Assembly: GCF_002938435.1 (NCBI RefSeq)
Contig: NZ_POQT01000025.1
Coordinates: forward strand, 1-64,000
Origin: Blastococcus saxobsidens
GTDB lineage: Bacteria > Actinomycetota > Actinomycetes > Mycobacteriales > Geodermatophilaceae
DNA length: 64,000 nucleotides
Reading direction: 5' to 3'
Shown: piece after piece, positions 46,985 to 55,254 of the stretch
How the letters are laid out: every line of letters begins with the position of its first letter
Numbering within the stretch: the stretch's first letter is position 1
Made by a program: the position numbers and the translations under genes
The notes under the pieces: model-generated
The model's input: only the letters and a program-made list of their open reading frames with translations
Told to the model about the DNA's origin: nothing
The model's database searches: none

Positions 46985-47439
46985 GCGCACCCGGCGACCG
47001 GCAGGAGCTGGTGGTGATGGTCGGGCTGCAGGGCAGCGGCAATCGAAGGGCCCACGTGCCCCCACCGCTCGCAGGCTCGCGGCGGGCCCCTGCACGGGGG
47101 CCGAGCCCCGGGCCCGCAGGCGGGAGGCCCGCCAGCGACGGGTGGTCGCCGAGCTCCTGGCGGCGCCGGCGCAGCGTCGTCGTCGACAACCCCAACCCGT
47201 CCCCGGAGGACCGGGCAGCGCTGGTCGCCGCGGCGCGCGAGGCCGGCGTCCCCGTCCGCGCGGTCTGGGTCGATGCCCCGGTGGAGGTCTGCCTGGCCCG
47301 CAACGAGGCCCGGGCGGGCCAGGCGCGGGTGCCCCTGGTGGGGGTGTTCGCCACCCTCGGCCGGCTGGTGCCGCCCTCGGTGGCCGAGGGGTTCGGCCGG
47401 GCCGACGTCGTCGGCCGGCCGCCCGGTGGGGGAGGGTGA
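46985..47439 (+). pseudogene. Broken AAA/zeta-type kinase gene
   Basis: Remains of a P-loop kinase are visible: LVVMVGLQGSG, the start of Walker A, is cut exactly where KST should follow. The next 60 bases are the repeat described at 47046. In another frame REARQRRVVAELLAA continues the kinase. A -1 frameshift near 47178 then returns the frame to SVVVDNPNPSPEDRAALVAAARE and VWVDAPVEVCLARNEAR. At least two lesions (lost Walker A and middle region, and a frameshift) make it nonfunctional. It is downstream of the AI-2E gene in the same direction. Confidence 0.75.
47046..47103 (+). repeat. Short hairpin repeat, copy B, inside the kinase remnant
   Basis: AAGGG then TGCCCCCACCGCTCGCA, a GCTCGCGG segment and GGGCCC. 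The core of 33 bp differs from copy A (15212-15267) at three positions. CGTGC and GCACG at the ends can pair. The repeat begins five bases after the intact GLQGSG codons, so it marks the break in the kinase gene. Confidence 0.6.
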
Positions 47440-47547
47440 CCGACCTTGCGACCGGTGCCGCAGGGGGCGGCCGTAACGTGTCGGGCGCAGCTCGCCGCGC
47501 GCCGGGCCCACCCGGTGATCGCGGGCATCCGACATGAAGGGAACCCC

Positions 47548-48318
47548 ATGAGCGAGGCAGGCACCACGGCATCCCGCGTGGCCATCGTCACCGGAGCGGC
47601 GCGCGGTATCGGCGCGGCCACCGCCCAGCGGCTGGCGAGTGACGGCTTCGCCGTCGCCGTCCTGGACCTCGAGGAGGCCGCGGCCAAGGGCACCGTCGAG
47701 GCGATCGAGGCCGCCGGTGGCCGCGCGCTGGCCGTCGGCGCCGACGTCAGCGACTCCGCCCAGGTCGAGGCCGCCGTCGAGCGGATCGCGACCGAGCTCG
47801 GCCCGCCGACCGTCCTGGTCAACAACGCCGGGGTGCTCCGCGACAACATGCTCTTCAAGATGTCGGACTCCGACTGGGACATCGTCATGAACGTGCACCT
47901 GCGGGGTGCCTTCCTCATGACCCGCGCGGCGCAGAAGCACATGATCGACCAGAAGTGGGGCCGGATCGTGAACCTGTCCAGCACCTCGGCGCTGGGCAAC
48001 CGCGGTCAGGCCAACTACTCCACGGCCAAGGCCGGGCTGCAGGGCTTCACCAAGACCCTCGCGATCGAGCTGGGCAAGTTCGGCGTCACTGCCAACGCCA
48101 TCGCCCCCGGGTTCATCCAGACCGAGATGACCAAGGCGACCGCCGACCGCATGGGCGTCCCCTTCGACGACTTCATCAAGGGCGCCGCGTCGATGATCCC
48201 GGTGGCCCGCGTCGGCCAGCCCGAGGACATCGCCCACCTGGTGTCGTTCTTCGTCTCCGAGGGTGCCGGCTTCGTGTCCGGCCAGGTCGTCTACGCCGCC
48301 GGCGGCCCGAAGGCCTGA
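47548..48318 (+). CDS. fabG: Short-chain dehydrogenase/3-oxoacyl-ACP reductase
   Basis: This is a 256-residue classical SDR. The cofactor motif TGAARGIG is at about residues 15-22, NNAG at about 90, the catalytic Ser in NLSSTSALGN, and the catalytic YSTAK in QANYSTAKAGLQGF. The sequence resembles FabG-type 3-oxoacyl reductases and also 3-hydroxyacyl-CoA dehydrogenases of beta-oxidation. The C-terminus GQVVYAAGGPKA lacks the usual VDGG. ATG 47548 has GAAGGGAA upstream. It is followed by a hairpin repeat, then an enoyl-CoA hydratase gene, which suggests a fatty-acid degradation context. Confidence 0.88.
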   Translation: MSEAGTTASRVAIVTGAARGIGAATAQRLASDGFAVAVLDLEEAAAKGTVEAIEAAGGRALAVGADVSDSAQVEAAVERIATELGPPTVLVNNAGVLRDNMLFKMSDSDWDIVMNVHLRGAFLMTRAAQKHMIDQKWGRIVNLSSTSALGNRGQANYSTAKAGLQGFTKTLAIELGKFGVTANAIAPGFIQTEMTKATADRMGVPFDDFIKGAASMIPVARVGQPEDIAHLVSFFVSEGAGFVSGQVVYAAGGPKA

Positions 48319-48320
48319 AG

Positions 48321-48379
48321 AAGGACCCCGCGTCCCCCCATCCCTCGCACGCTCGGGACGGGGCCCTGACGCGGGGCCG
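48321..48379 (+). repeat. Short hairpin repeat, copy C
   Basis: Starting two bases after the SDR stop: AAGGACCCCGCGTCCCCCC, then CCTCGCACGCTCGGG and GGGGCCCTGACGCGGGGCC. CCCCGCGTC pairs perfectly with GACGCGGGG at the ends. It shares the AAGGACC start, position directly after a stop codon and arrangement with copy A; B and C differ more. Confidence 0.6.
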
Positions 48380-48394
48380 TTCCAGCACATTGCA

Positions 48395-48432
48395 GCGCGG
48401 GGCCCGGTCGCCGTCGGCGCCGGGCCCCGCGC
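48395..48432. terminator. Strong hairpin between the SDR and enoyl-CoA hydratase genes
   Basis: A perfect 13-bp stem, GCGCGGGGCCCGG (48395-48407) with CCGGGCCCCGCGC (48420-48432), and a 12-base loop. It is 26 bp before the enoyl-CoA hydratase start. It probably ends the SDR transcript, or acts as an attenuator for the hydratase gene. Confidence 0.7.
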
Positions 48433-48458
48433 CGTTTCCCGATCCGAGGAGGGGGTCC

Positions 48459-49238
48459 GTGGCCGGCAGCGACGACGACCGCAAGGTCCTGGTGGAGCGC
48501 CGGGGTGCGGTCCAGGTGGTGACGATCAACCGCCCGGCGGCCCGCAACGCCCTCGACGCCGACGTCGCGCGGGCCGTCGCCGCGGCGATGGACGAGCTCG
48601 ACGCCGACGACGGGCTGCGCGCCGGTGTGCTCACCGGCGCCGGCGGCATCTTCTCCGCCGGCATGGACCTCAAGGCCTTCCTGCGCGGCGAGAGCCCGGC
48701 CATCCCGGGGCGAGGCCTCTGCGGCATCACCCAGACCCCACCGCGCAAGCCGCTGATCGCCGCGGTGGAGGGCTGGGCGCTGGCCGGTGGGTTCGAGCTC
48801 GTCCTCGCCTGCGACCTGGTCGTCGCCGCGCGGACGGCGCGGTTCGGCGTCCCCGAGGTCAAGCGGTCGCTGGTCGCCGCGGGCGGGGCGGCGCTGCTGC
48901 TACCCCAGCGCGTGCCGCGCGCCGTGGCGCTGGAGATGCTGCTGACCGGTGAGCCGGTGGACGCCGGGCGCGCCGCGGCGGTCGGTCTGGTCAACCGGCT
49001 CGTGGACGAGGGCGGCGCCGTCGACGCCGCCGTCGAGCTCGCGACGGCGATCGCGGCCAACGGGCCGCTCGCCGTGGCAGCCACCAAGCAGGTGGTGCTC
49101 TCGGCGCCGGCATGGGGCCCGGAGGAGGCGTGGGCGCGGCAGGAGGAGATCGTGCGGCCGGTCTTCGGCTCCGAGGACGCGCGCGAAGGCTCCACCGCCT
49201 TCGCCGAGCGGCGCGCCCCCGTCTGGCGCGGCCGCTGA
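48459..49238 (+). CDS. Enoyl-CoA hydratase/isomerase family protein
   Basis: This 259-residue crotonase-fold enzyme has VQVVTINRPAARNALD near the N-terminus and the oxyanion-hole glycines in GAGGIFSAGMDLKAFLRG. ALAGGFELVLACDLVVAA supplies the second oxyanion-hole element and catalytic region. It probably hydrates 2-enoyl-CoA in beta-oxidation, but isomerase or hydrolase activity cannot be excluded. The GTG start at 48459 has GAGGAGGGGG upstream. Together with the SDR upstream it suggests acyl-CoA metabolism. Confidence 0.9.
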   Translation: MAGSDDDRKVLVERRGAVQVVTINRPAARNALDADVARAVAAAMDELDADDGLRAGVLTGAGGIFSAGMDLKAFLRGESPAIPGRGLCGITQTPPRKPLIAAVEGWALAGGFELVLACDLVVAARTARFGVPEVKRSLVAAGGAALLLPQRVPRAVALEMLLTGEPVDAGRAAAVGLVNRLVDEGGAVDAAVELATAIAANGPLAVAATKQVVLSAPAWGPEEAWARQEEIVRPVFGSEDAREGSTAFAERRAPVWRGR

Positions 49239-49298
49239 GGCCGGTCCTGTCTCTCCCGTCAGGGGAGTGCCGGGGGCGACGGCGGCGTTGCACAGGGC

Positions 49299-49922
49299 GT
49301 GGCTCGCACCTCCCTCCGCTTCGCCGTCCTGGGTGACTCCCTCGCCTTCGGCACCGGCGCCGGCCGCCCGGTCGACGCCCTCGGCCCCCGGCTGACCCGT
49401 GCCCTCTCCGACGCCGGCTTCGACGTCGACCTGCACGTGCTCGCCGTGCCCGGCGCGGTGTCGGCCGATCTGGCCGCCCAGGTCCGCCGGGCGACGGCGC
49501 TGGCGCCCGACCTCGCCGTCGTCGTGATCGGCGCCAACGACCTCGCCCGCTTCGTGCCGGCCGAGCAGGCGTCCGCAGCCCTGGCCGCCGCGGTCGGCGC
49601 CCTGCGCGCGGTCGGCGCCGACGTCGTCGTGGTCCCGGCACCGGACATGTCGATGGTGCCGTTCGTCCCGCCCGCGCTCCGGCCGCTGGTCCGCGGCGCC
49701 TGCGCCGTGCTGCAGCACCGCCAGGCCCAGGTGGCCCAGGACGCGGGAGCGTCCGTCGCGCCGGTGGCCGGCGAGGTGGCCCGCGCATTCGTGGCCGACC
49801 CGGCGCTGTTCTCCGCCGACCGGTTCCACCCGTCCTCGGCCGGCTACGCCCGGATCGCGCAGGCCCTCGAGCCGCACGTGCTCGCCGCCGCCCGGGCCCG
49901 CCGGGACGACGCCGCTGCCTGA
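49299..49922 (+). CDS. SGNH/GDSL hydrolase
   Basis: This is a 207-residue SGNH-fold esterase/lipase. The catalytic serine is in FAVLGDSLAFGTGAG (block I), the block III Asn in VIGANDLARF, and the catalytic Asp/His in ADRFHPSSAGYARI. No signal peptide is evident, so it is probably cytoplasmic. GTG 49299 gives VARTSLRFAVLGDSL; no good alternative exists. It is convergent with the cation antiporter gene, with only 4 bp between the two stops, and lies 60 bp after the enoyl-CoA hydratase gene. The substrate is unknown. Confidence 0.9.
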   Translation: MARTSLRFAVLGDSLAFGTGAGRPVDALGPRLTRALSDAGFDVDLHVLAVPGAVSADLAAQVRRATALAPDLAVVVIGANDLARFVPAEQASAALAAAVGALRAVGADVVVVPAPDMSMVPFVPPALRPLVRGACAVLQHRQAQVAQDAGASVAPVAGEVARAFVADPALFSADRFHPSSAGYARIAQALEPHVLAAARARRDDAAA

Positions 49923-49926
49923 ACGG

Positions 49927-51093
49927 TCAGACCGCTGCCGGCGCGCGCACCAGCCGGGTCGACAGCGGCTCGACGAAGCGGGTGAGCACCGGCCCGGTCA
50001 CCGCGAGCACGAGCACGTACCCCGTCGCGACGGGTCCCACGGCCGTCAGCCCGGCGCCGACCGCCAGCCCGGCGATGACGATCGAGAACTCCCCGCGGGC
50101 CACCAGCGCGGTACCGGCGCGCAGCCGCCCCGGCACGGCGACCCCGTCGCGCGCGGCGGCGAACCAGCCGGTGCCGACCTTCGTGACGGTGGTGACGGCG
50201 GCCAGCGCCAGCGCGGCCGGTAGCACCGGGAGGATGGCGCCGGGGTCGGTGGCCAGCCCGAAGGCGACGAAGAAGGTGGCGGCGAAGAGGTCGCGCAGGG
50301 GACCGAGGATCGCCCGGGCGCGCTCGGCGAAGGACGCCGGCAGCGCCAGGCCGACGAGGAACGCCCCGACGGCCGCGGAGGCCCCCATCGCCTGCGCGGC
50401 CCCGGCGACCAGCAGGGTCAGGCCGATCAGTCGCAGCATGACCTGCTCGTCGTCGTCGTGGCTGAGCAGCCGGCCGAGCCGGTGCCCGTGCCGCTGGGCG
50501 GCCATGAGCACGAGCAGGACGGCCCCCACTGCCAGCGCGATGCCGCCGGCGGCCTGCGCGGGCCCCTCGCCGGCCAGGGCCACCACCAGCAGTGGGAGGA
50601 AGAGCGCCATGGCGAGGTCCTCGAGCACCAGCACCGAGAGGACTGCCGGCGTCTCGCGGTTGGCCAGCCGCCCCAGATCGCCGAGCAGCCGCGCGACGAT
50701 CCCCGACGACGAGATGTAGGTGACCCCGCCCAGCGCCAGCGCCCCCTGCCAGGGGAGCCCCAGGAGGAGCCCGGCGACGAAACCGGGTGGGCCGTTGAGC
50801 ACCAGGTCCACCAGCCCGGACGGCGCGTGCCGGCGGAAGGACGCGAACAGCTCCGTGGCGGAGAACTCCAGACCGAGGGTCAGCAGCAGCAGGACGACGC
50901 CGATCTCGGCGGCCGCCTCGAGGAAGGGGGCGGCGTTCTCCACCGGCACCAGCCCGCCCTCACCGAGGGCCAGCGCGGCCAGGAGGATGAACGGGATGGG
51001 GGAGAGCCCCAGCCGGCGCGCCAGCAGCCCGAGCAGCGAGAGCCCGAGGAAGAGCAGCCCCAGCTCGACCAGCAGGGCGGCGACGTGGTCCAC
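49927..51093 (-). CDS. CPA2 family cation:proton antiporter (KhtU-like)
   Basis: This 388-residue protein has about 12 membrane helices. Features of the CPA2 Kef/KhtU branch are LLLLTLGLEFSATELFASFRRH, GGVTYISSSGIVARLLGDLGRL and VLEDLAMALFLPLLVV, then RGEFSIVIAGLAVGAGL. It lacks a fused RCK domain because that is encoded by the gene just upstream. It starts at GTG 51093, 8 bp after the stop of the TrkA-C-like gene. It probably exchanges K+ (or NH4+) for H+ and helps pH and ion balance under alkaline stress. Confidence 0.87.
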   Translation of the reverse strand: MDHVAALLVELGLLFLGLSLLGLLARRLGLSPIPFILLAALALGEGGLVPVENAAPFLEAAAEIGVVLLLLTLGLEFSATELFASFRRHAPSGLVDLVLNGPPGFVAGLLLGLPWQGALALGGVTYISSSGIVARLLGDLGRLANRETPAVLSVLVLEDLAMALFLPLLVVALAGEGPAQAAGGIALAVGAVLLVLMAAQRHGHRLGRLLSHDDDEQVMLRLIGLTLLVAGAAQAMGASAAVGAFLVGLALPASFAERARAILGPLRDLFAATFFVAFGLATDPGAILPVLPAALALAAVTTVTKVGTGWFAAARDGVAVPGRLRAGTALVARGEFSIVIAGLAVGAGLTAVGPVATGYVLVLAVTGPVLTRFVEPLSTRLVRAPAAV

Positions 51094-51101
51094 CGCGGGG
51101 C

Positions 51102-51596
51102 CTACGCCTGGCCGGAGAGCCGCCGGTCCAGCTGCGCCAGCCCGGACGCCGACCCGATCGCGACGAGCACGTCCCCGGCGTACAGCGGGTCCCCGGGTGC
51201 GGGGGAGGGGACGACGTCGGCGCCGCGGACGATGGCCACCACCGAGCAGCCGGTCGTCGTGCGGGCACGGGTGTCGCCGAGCGTCCGGCCGGCGAAGGGG
51301 GAGCTCTCCCGGACGGTGATCCGCGCCGACTCCAGGCCGGGGACCTCGCGGGAGAGGTCGGCGAACCGCTGGGTCAGCCGCGGGGCGCCCAGGACCTCGG
51401 CGAGGGCGTCGACCTCCTCCGCGTCGAGCCGGAAGGTCTCCCGCGCGCGGTCGGGGTCGCGCCGGTCGAAGACGGCGATCTCCGCGCCGCCCTCCCGTTG
51501 CACGACGATGCCCAGCAGCTGTCCCGACCGGGTCCTCATCTGGTAGCGGACGCCGACGCCGGGCAGCAGGGTCTCCTCGAGCTCCACGCCGGGCAT
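51102..51596 (-). CDS. TrkA-C domain regulatory protein (KhtT-like)
   Basis: This 164-residue cytoplasmic protein has an N-terminal beta-rich domain (VELEETLLPGVGVRYQMRTRSGQ) and a C-terminal TrkA-C/RCK_C domain (ITVRESSPFAGRTLGDTRARTTTGCSVVAIVR, then YAGDVLVAIGS). This is the KhtT architecture: the regulatory subunit that binds a nucleotide or ion and gates the antiporter encoded downstream. It ends in TAG. The ATG at 51596 is 16 bp after the FAD/Fe-S oxidase stop, so all three genes may be co-transcribed. Confidence 0.85.
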   Translation of the reverse strand: MPGVELEETLLPGVGVRYQMRTRSGQLLGIVVQREGGAEIAVFDRRDPDRARETFRLDAEEVDALAEVLGAPRLTQRFADLSREVPGLESARITVRESSPFAGRTLGDTRARTTTGCSVVAIVRGADVVPSPAPGDPLYAGDVLVAIGSASGLAQLDRRLSGQA

Positions 51597-51612
51597 CGTC
51601 GCAGACCCGCGG

Positions 51613-54477
51613 TCAGCCCAGCCGGTCCGCCAGGAGCTCGGCGAGGTGCTGCCCGCGCCGGCCGGCGAGCTGGTCCAGCTGCGTGCGGCAGGAGAACCCG
51701 TCGGCGAGGACGACGGCGTCGGGGCCGAGGTCGCGGACCGCCGGCAGCAGTTGCTGCTCGGCGATGGTCACCGAGACGTCGTGGTGGCCCTTCTCCACGC
51801 CCCAGTTCCCGGCCAGCCCGCAGCAGCCGCCCAGCCGGGTGACGGTCGCCCCGGCCCGCTTCAGCAGCGCCGCGTCGGCCGACCAGCCGAGCACCGAGGT
51901 GTGGTGGCAGTGCGGCTGCGCCACGACCTCCACGCCGGCCAGCGACGGCGGCGTCCAGCCCGGCGTCGCCGCGAGCAGCTCGGCGAGGGTGCGCGTCCCC
52001 GCCGCCACCCGCTGCGCGGCCTCGCCGCCGACCAGCTCCAGCGACTCCCCGCGCAGCGCCGCGGTGCAGGACGGCTCGACGCCGACGATCGGGATGCCCG
52101 CCTCGGCCAGCGGCAGGAGCGCCTCGACGGTGGAGGACAGGATCGACCGGGCCTTGTCCAGCTGGCCGGTGGTGATCCAGGTCAGGCCGCAGCAGGTGTC
52201 GGCGCCGGGCACCTGCACCGAGTAGCCGGCCGACTCCAGCACGCGCGCGACGGCGTGCGCCACCTCCGGCGCGAAGTGGTCGGTGAAGGAGTCGACCCAC
52301 AGGGCGACCGGTCGCCCGCCGGCGGGAGCGGGTGCCGTGCGGGCGGCCCACTCCTGGCGGAAGGTGCGCGGCGCGAACGGCGGCACCTCGCGGCGCGGGT
52401 CCATGCCCGCGCCCCACTTGGCCAGCCGGCCACCGAGCCGGGAGGCGAGGACGGCGTTGACCAGCTTCGGCGCCCGCGCGGCGAGGTCGGCCCAGAACGG
52501 CAGCCGGCCCAGCGTGTAGTGCGACATCGGCCGGAGCCGCCGCCGGTAGGACTGGTGGAGCACCTCGGCCTTGTAGGAGGCCATGTCCACACCCGTCGGG
52601 CAGTCGCTCGAGCAGCCCTTGCAGGACAGGCAGAGGTCCAGCGCGTCGTGGACCTCCGGCGAGCGCCAGTCCGTGACCGGCCCGCCGGGCGCGAGCATCT
52701 CCTGCAGCACCCGGGCGCGGCCGCGGGTGGTGTCCTTCTCCTCCCGGGTGGCCGGCCACGACGGGCACATGACCGCGCCGGTCGACTGCAGGTCGGCCCG
52801 GCACTTGCCGACACCGGTGCAGCGGTGCACGGCCGCGGAGAAGTCCCCGCCGTCGTGCCGGTAGGCCAGCGCGAGGGTGGGCCGCGTGCCGGACGTCACC
52901 CGGGGGGCGGCGGCCATGCGGATGTCGTCCTCGACGGGCACCGGGCGCACGAGGACCCCGGGGTTGAGGACGTCGGCCGGGTCGAACAGCCCCTTGACCC
53001 GCTCGAAGAGGGAGAGGGCGGCCGGCGAGTACATCAGCGGGAGCAGCGCACTGCGCGCCCGGCCGTCACCGTGCTCGCCGGACAGCGAGCCGCCGTAGCC
53101 GGCGACCAGCCGCGCGGCGTCCTCGACGAACGCACGGTAGGCGCTGCGCCCGCCGTCGTCGCCGGTGCCGAGCGGGAAGTCGATGCGCACGTGCACGCAC
53201 CCGTCGCCGAAGTGCCCGTACGGCACGCCCTGCAGCCGGTGGCCGTCGAGCAGCGCCTCGAAGCCGCGCAGGTAGTCGCCCAGCCGCTCCACCGGCACGG
53301 CGGCGTCCTCCCAACCGGCGTGCGCCGGGCGGCCGTCGGACGTGCGCGCCGCCAGCCCGGCGCCGTCCTCGCGGATCCGCCAGATGGCGGCGGCCTGCGC
53401 CGGGTCGGTGACGACCAGGGAGTCCAGGGCGCCGGAGTCGGCCAGCACCCCGCGGGCCTTGGCCTGCACCTCGGCCACGGTGTCGCCGGTCAGCTCGACG
53501 ATCAGCCAGCCGTCGCCGCGCGGCAGCTCCGGGACGGTGGCGGCCGGCACGTCGCGCAGCCGCTGCACGATGCGCTGGTCGAGACCCTCGACCGCGGTGG
53601 GCTCGTGCGGGAGCAGGCCGGGCGTGGCGTCGGCGGCGTCGGCCATCGACGGGTAGCCCAGCACCACCAGACCGCGGACCGGGGCGTCGGTGACCAGCCG
53701 CACCGTGGCACCGAGGACCACGGCCAGGGTGCCCTCGCTGCCGACCAGCGCGCGGGCGACGTCGAACCCCCGCTCGGGCAGGAGGTGCTCCAGGGAGTAG
53801 CCCGACACCTGCCGGCCGAAGCGGCCGAACTCGGTGCGCAGGGTCGCCAGCTCACCGGCCACCAGCGTGCGCAGGTCCTCCAGCACCCCGCCGGCCGCGG
53901 CCGACCCGCCCAAGGTCAGCCGCTCGCCCGAGCCCGTGACCACGTCCAGGCCGACGACGTTGTCCGACGTCCGCCCGTAGCCCAGGGCCCGCGAGCCGCA
54001 CGCGTTGTTGCCGATCATCCCGCCGACCGTGCAGCGGTTGTGCGTGCTCGGGTCGGGGCCGAAGCGCAGGCCGTGCGGCCTGGCCGCCGTCTGCAGGGCC
54101 GCCTGCACCACGCCGGGGTCGATCGTGGCGGTCCGGGCCCCGGCGTCGACGGAGTGGACCCGGTGCAGGTAGCGGCTGGTGTCGAGGACGACGCCGGTGC
54201 CCACCGCGTTCCCCGCGATCGAGGTGCCGGCACCGCGCGCGGTCAGCGGCACGCCCAGCTCCCGGCAGACCTCGAGCGCGGCGACGATCTCGTCGGGGTG
54301 GCGGGGGCGCACGACCGCCCGGGGCAGCACCCGGTACAGGGAGGCGTCCGACGAGTACAGCGCGCGGGCCAGACCCGAGTCGTCGACGTCGGTCAGCCCG
54401 GCGCGACGCAGCTCGGTCGCGACGGCGCGGCCGGCGTCCTGCTGCTCGGTCGAGGCGGGGGCGGCGGGTGCGCTCAT
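51613..54477 (-). CDS. FAD-binding and (Fe-S)-binding fusion oxidase (D-lactate/glycolate dehydrogenase-like)
   Basis: This 954-residue fusion has three parts. Residues about 45-200 form an FAD_binding_4 domain (AGTSIAGNAVGTGVV, NNACGSRALGYG). Residues about 200-540 form the FAD-oxidase C-terminal domain (SLSGEHGDGRARSALLP, GLFDPADVLNPG). Residues about 555-950 are an Fe-S unit with CTGVGKC, CLSCKGCSSDCPTG and two CCG domains (DTCCGLTW, GGCCGLAGNWG). This matches the GlcD-GlcF/Dld2-like fused oxidases of actinobacteria, which act on D-2-hydroxyacids and pass electrons to quinones. ATG 54477 starts the MSAPAAPASTEQQ N-terminus. Confidence 0.92.
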   Translation of the reverse strand: MSAPAAPASTEQQDAGRAVATELRRAGLTDVDDSGLARALYSSDASLYRVLPRAVVRPRHPDEIVAALEVCRELGVPLTARGAGTSIAGNAVGTGVVLDTSRYLHRVHSVDAGARTATIDPGVVQAALQTAARPHGLRFGPDPSTHNRCTVGGMIGNNACGSRALGYGRTSDNVVGLDVVTGSGERLTLGGSAAAGGVLEDLRTLVAGELATLRTEFGRFGRQVSGYSLEHLLPERGFDVARALVGSEGTLAVVLGATVRLVTDAPVRGLVVLGYPSMADAADATPGLLPHEPTAVEGLDQRIVQRLRDVPAATVPELPRGDGWLIVELTGDTVAEVQAKARGVLADSGALDSLVVTDPAQAAAIWRIREDGAGLAARTSDGRPAHAGWEDAAVPVERLGDYLRGFEALLDGHRLQGVPYGHFGDGCVHVRIDFPLGTGDDGGRSAYRAFVEDAARLVAGYGGSLSGEHGDGRARSALLPLMYSPAALSLFERVKGLFDPADVLNPGVLVRPVPVEDDIRMAAAPRVTSGTRPTLALAYRHDGGDFSAAVHRCTGVGKCRADLQSTGAVMCPSWPATREEKDTTRGRARVLQEMLAPGGPVTDWRSPEVHDALDLCLSCKGCSSDCPTGVDMASYKAEVLHQSYRRRLRPMSHYTLGRLPFWADLAARAPKLVNAVLASRLGGRLAKWGAGMDPRREVPPFAPRTFRQEWAARTAPAPAGGRPVALWVDSFTDHFAPEVAHAVARVLESAGYSVQVPGADTCCGLTWITTGQLDKARSILSSTVEALLPLAEAGIPIVGVEPSCTAALRGESLELVGGEAAQRVAAGTRTLAELLAATPGWTPPSLAGVEVVAQPHCHHTSVLGWSADAALLKRAGATVTRLGGCCGLAGNWGVEKGHHDVSVTIAEQQLLPAVRDLGPDAVVLADGFSCRTQLDQLAGRRGQHLAELLADRLG

Positions 54478-54529
54478 GCCGTCGAGTCTGGTCCCGGTCC
54501 GAGGGCGGGGCGCAACCGGCCTCCGACAC

Positions 54530-54565
54530 AGGTGTGGCCGGGCACGTCCGTGCCCGGCCACACCT
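54530..54565. terminator. Terminator of the cupin gene
   Basis: A perfect 17-bp stem, AGGTGTGGCCGGGCACG (54530-54546) with CGTGCCCGGCCACACCT (54549-54565), and a 2-base spacer. It lies between two minus-strand genes: 33 bp downstream of the cupin stop and 52 bp upstream of the FAD/Fe-S oxidase start. It should stop cupin transcripts. Confidence 0.85.
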
Positions 54566-54597
54566 CGCTCCGACCGCTGCGGGCGGTCGGCCGTGGA

Positions 54598-54999
54598 TCA
54601 CTCCGTCGGGGGCTCGTCCTTGCCCTCCTCCTCGAGGCGGTCGGCCTCCTCCTTGGTCTTGTGCACCGCGCCGTCGGCGTGCTCCGGCGGGCCGTAGACG
54701 GTGTAGAGGACCAGGGGGTTCTCACCGGTGTTGAGGAAGTTGTGCTTCGTGCCCGCGGGGACGACGACGAGGTCGCCCTGGGCCACGTTCTTCTCCGAGC
54801 CGGAGATGACGGCCTTTCCGATGCCGCTGACGAACGTGAGGATCTGGTCGATGTCCTCGTGCGTCTCCTCGCCGATCTCGCCGCCCGGCGGGATGGTCAT
54901 GATGACGAGCTGGGTCTTCTTGCCGGTCCAGAGCACGCGGCGGAAGTCCGGGCTCTTCTCGGCTTCGGTGGCGATCGTGTAGTGGATGACGGACGCCAT
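54598..54999 (-). CDS. Cupin domain protein
   Basis: This is a 133-residue small cupin. The two cupin motifs are visible: PPGGEIGEETHEDIDQILTFVSG and GDLVVVPAGTKHNFLNTGENPL. His and Glu ligands for a metal (THE, then KHN) are present. It ends with a charged helical tail (KTKEEADRLEEEGKDEPPTE). Such stand-alone cupins of the mannose-6-phosphate isomerase-like type have no defined reaction. ATG 54999 has GAGAGGAGCG upstream. It is divergent from the MFS gene at 55255; the 255-bp gap holds no other gene and no obvious palindrome. Confidence 0.86.
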   Translation of the reverse strand: MASVIHYTIATEAEKSPDFRRVLWTGKKTQLVIMTIPPGGEIGEETHEDIDQILTFVSGIGKAVISGSEKNVAQGDLVVVPAGTKHNFLNTGENPLVLYTVYGPPEHADGAVHKTKEEADRLEEEGKDEPPTE

Positions 55000-55254
55000 G
55001 GGGCGGCGCTCCTCTCGTCTCGGCTGGTGCTTCGGTGTGGGCCGGCCGGTGCCGGTCGGCCCACGGACTGCGCTGGTCCTGCCCCCGCTCGCGGCCGAGT
55101 AGTCCTCCGTCCACGGCCGGGCGGGCGCCTGGCCGCCGACGGGGCGATCAGCGCGTGCGAGGGGGAGAATGTGACGGGACCGGCACAGGTGGCTCAACTC
55201 ACCCGTCCGATCCGGAAGGGACGGCGCGACGCGGGCGTCGGAGTAGGGGTGAGC

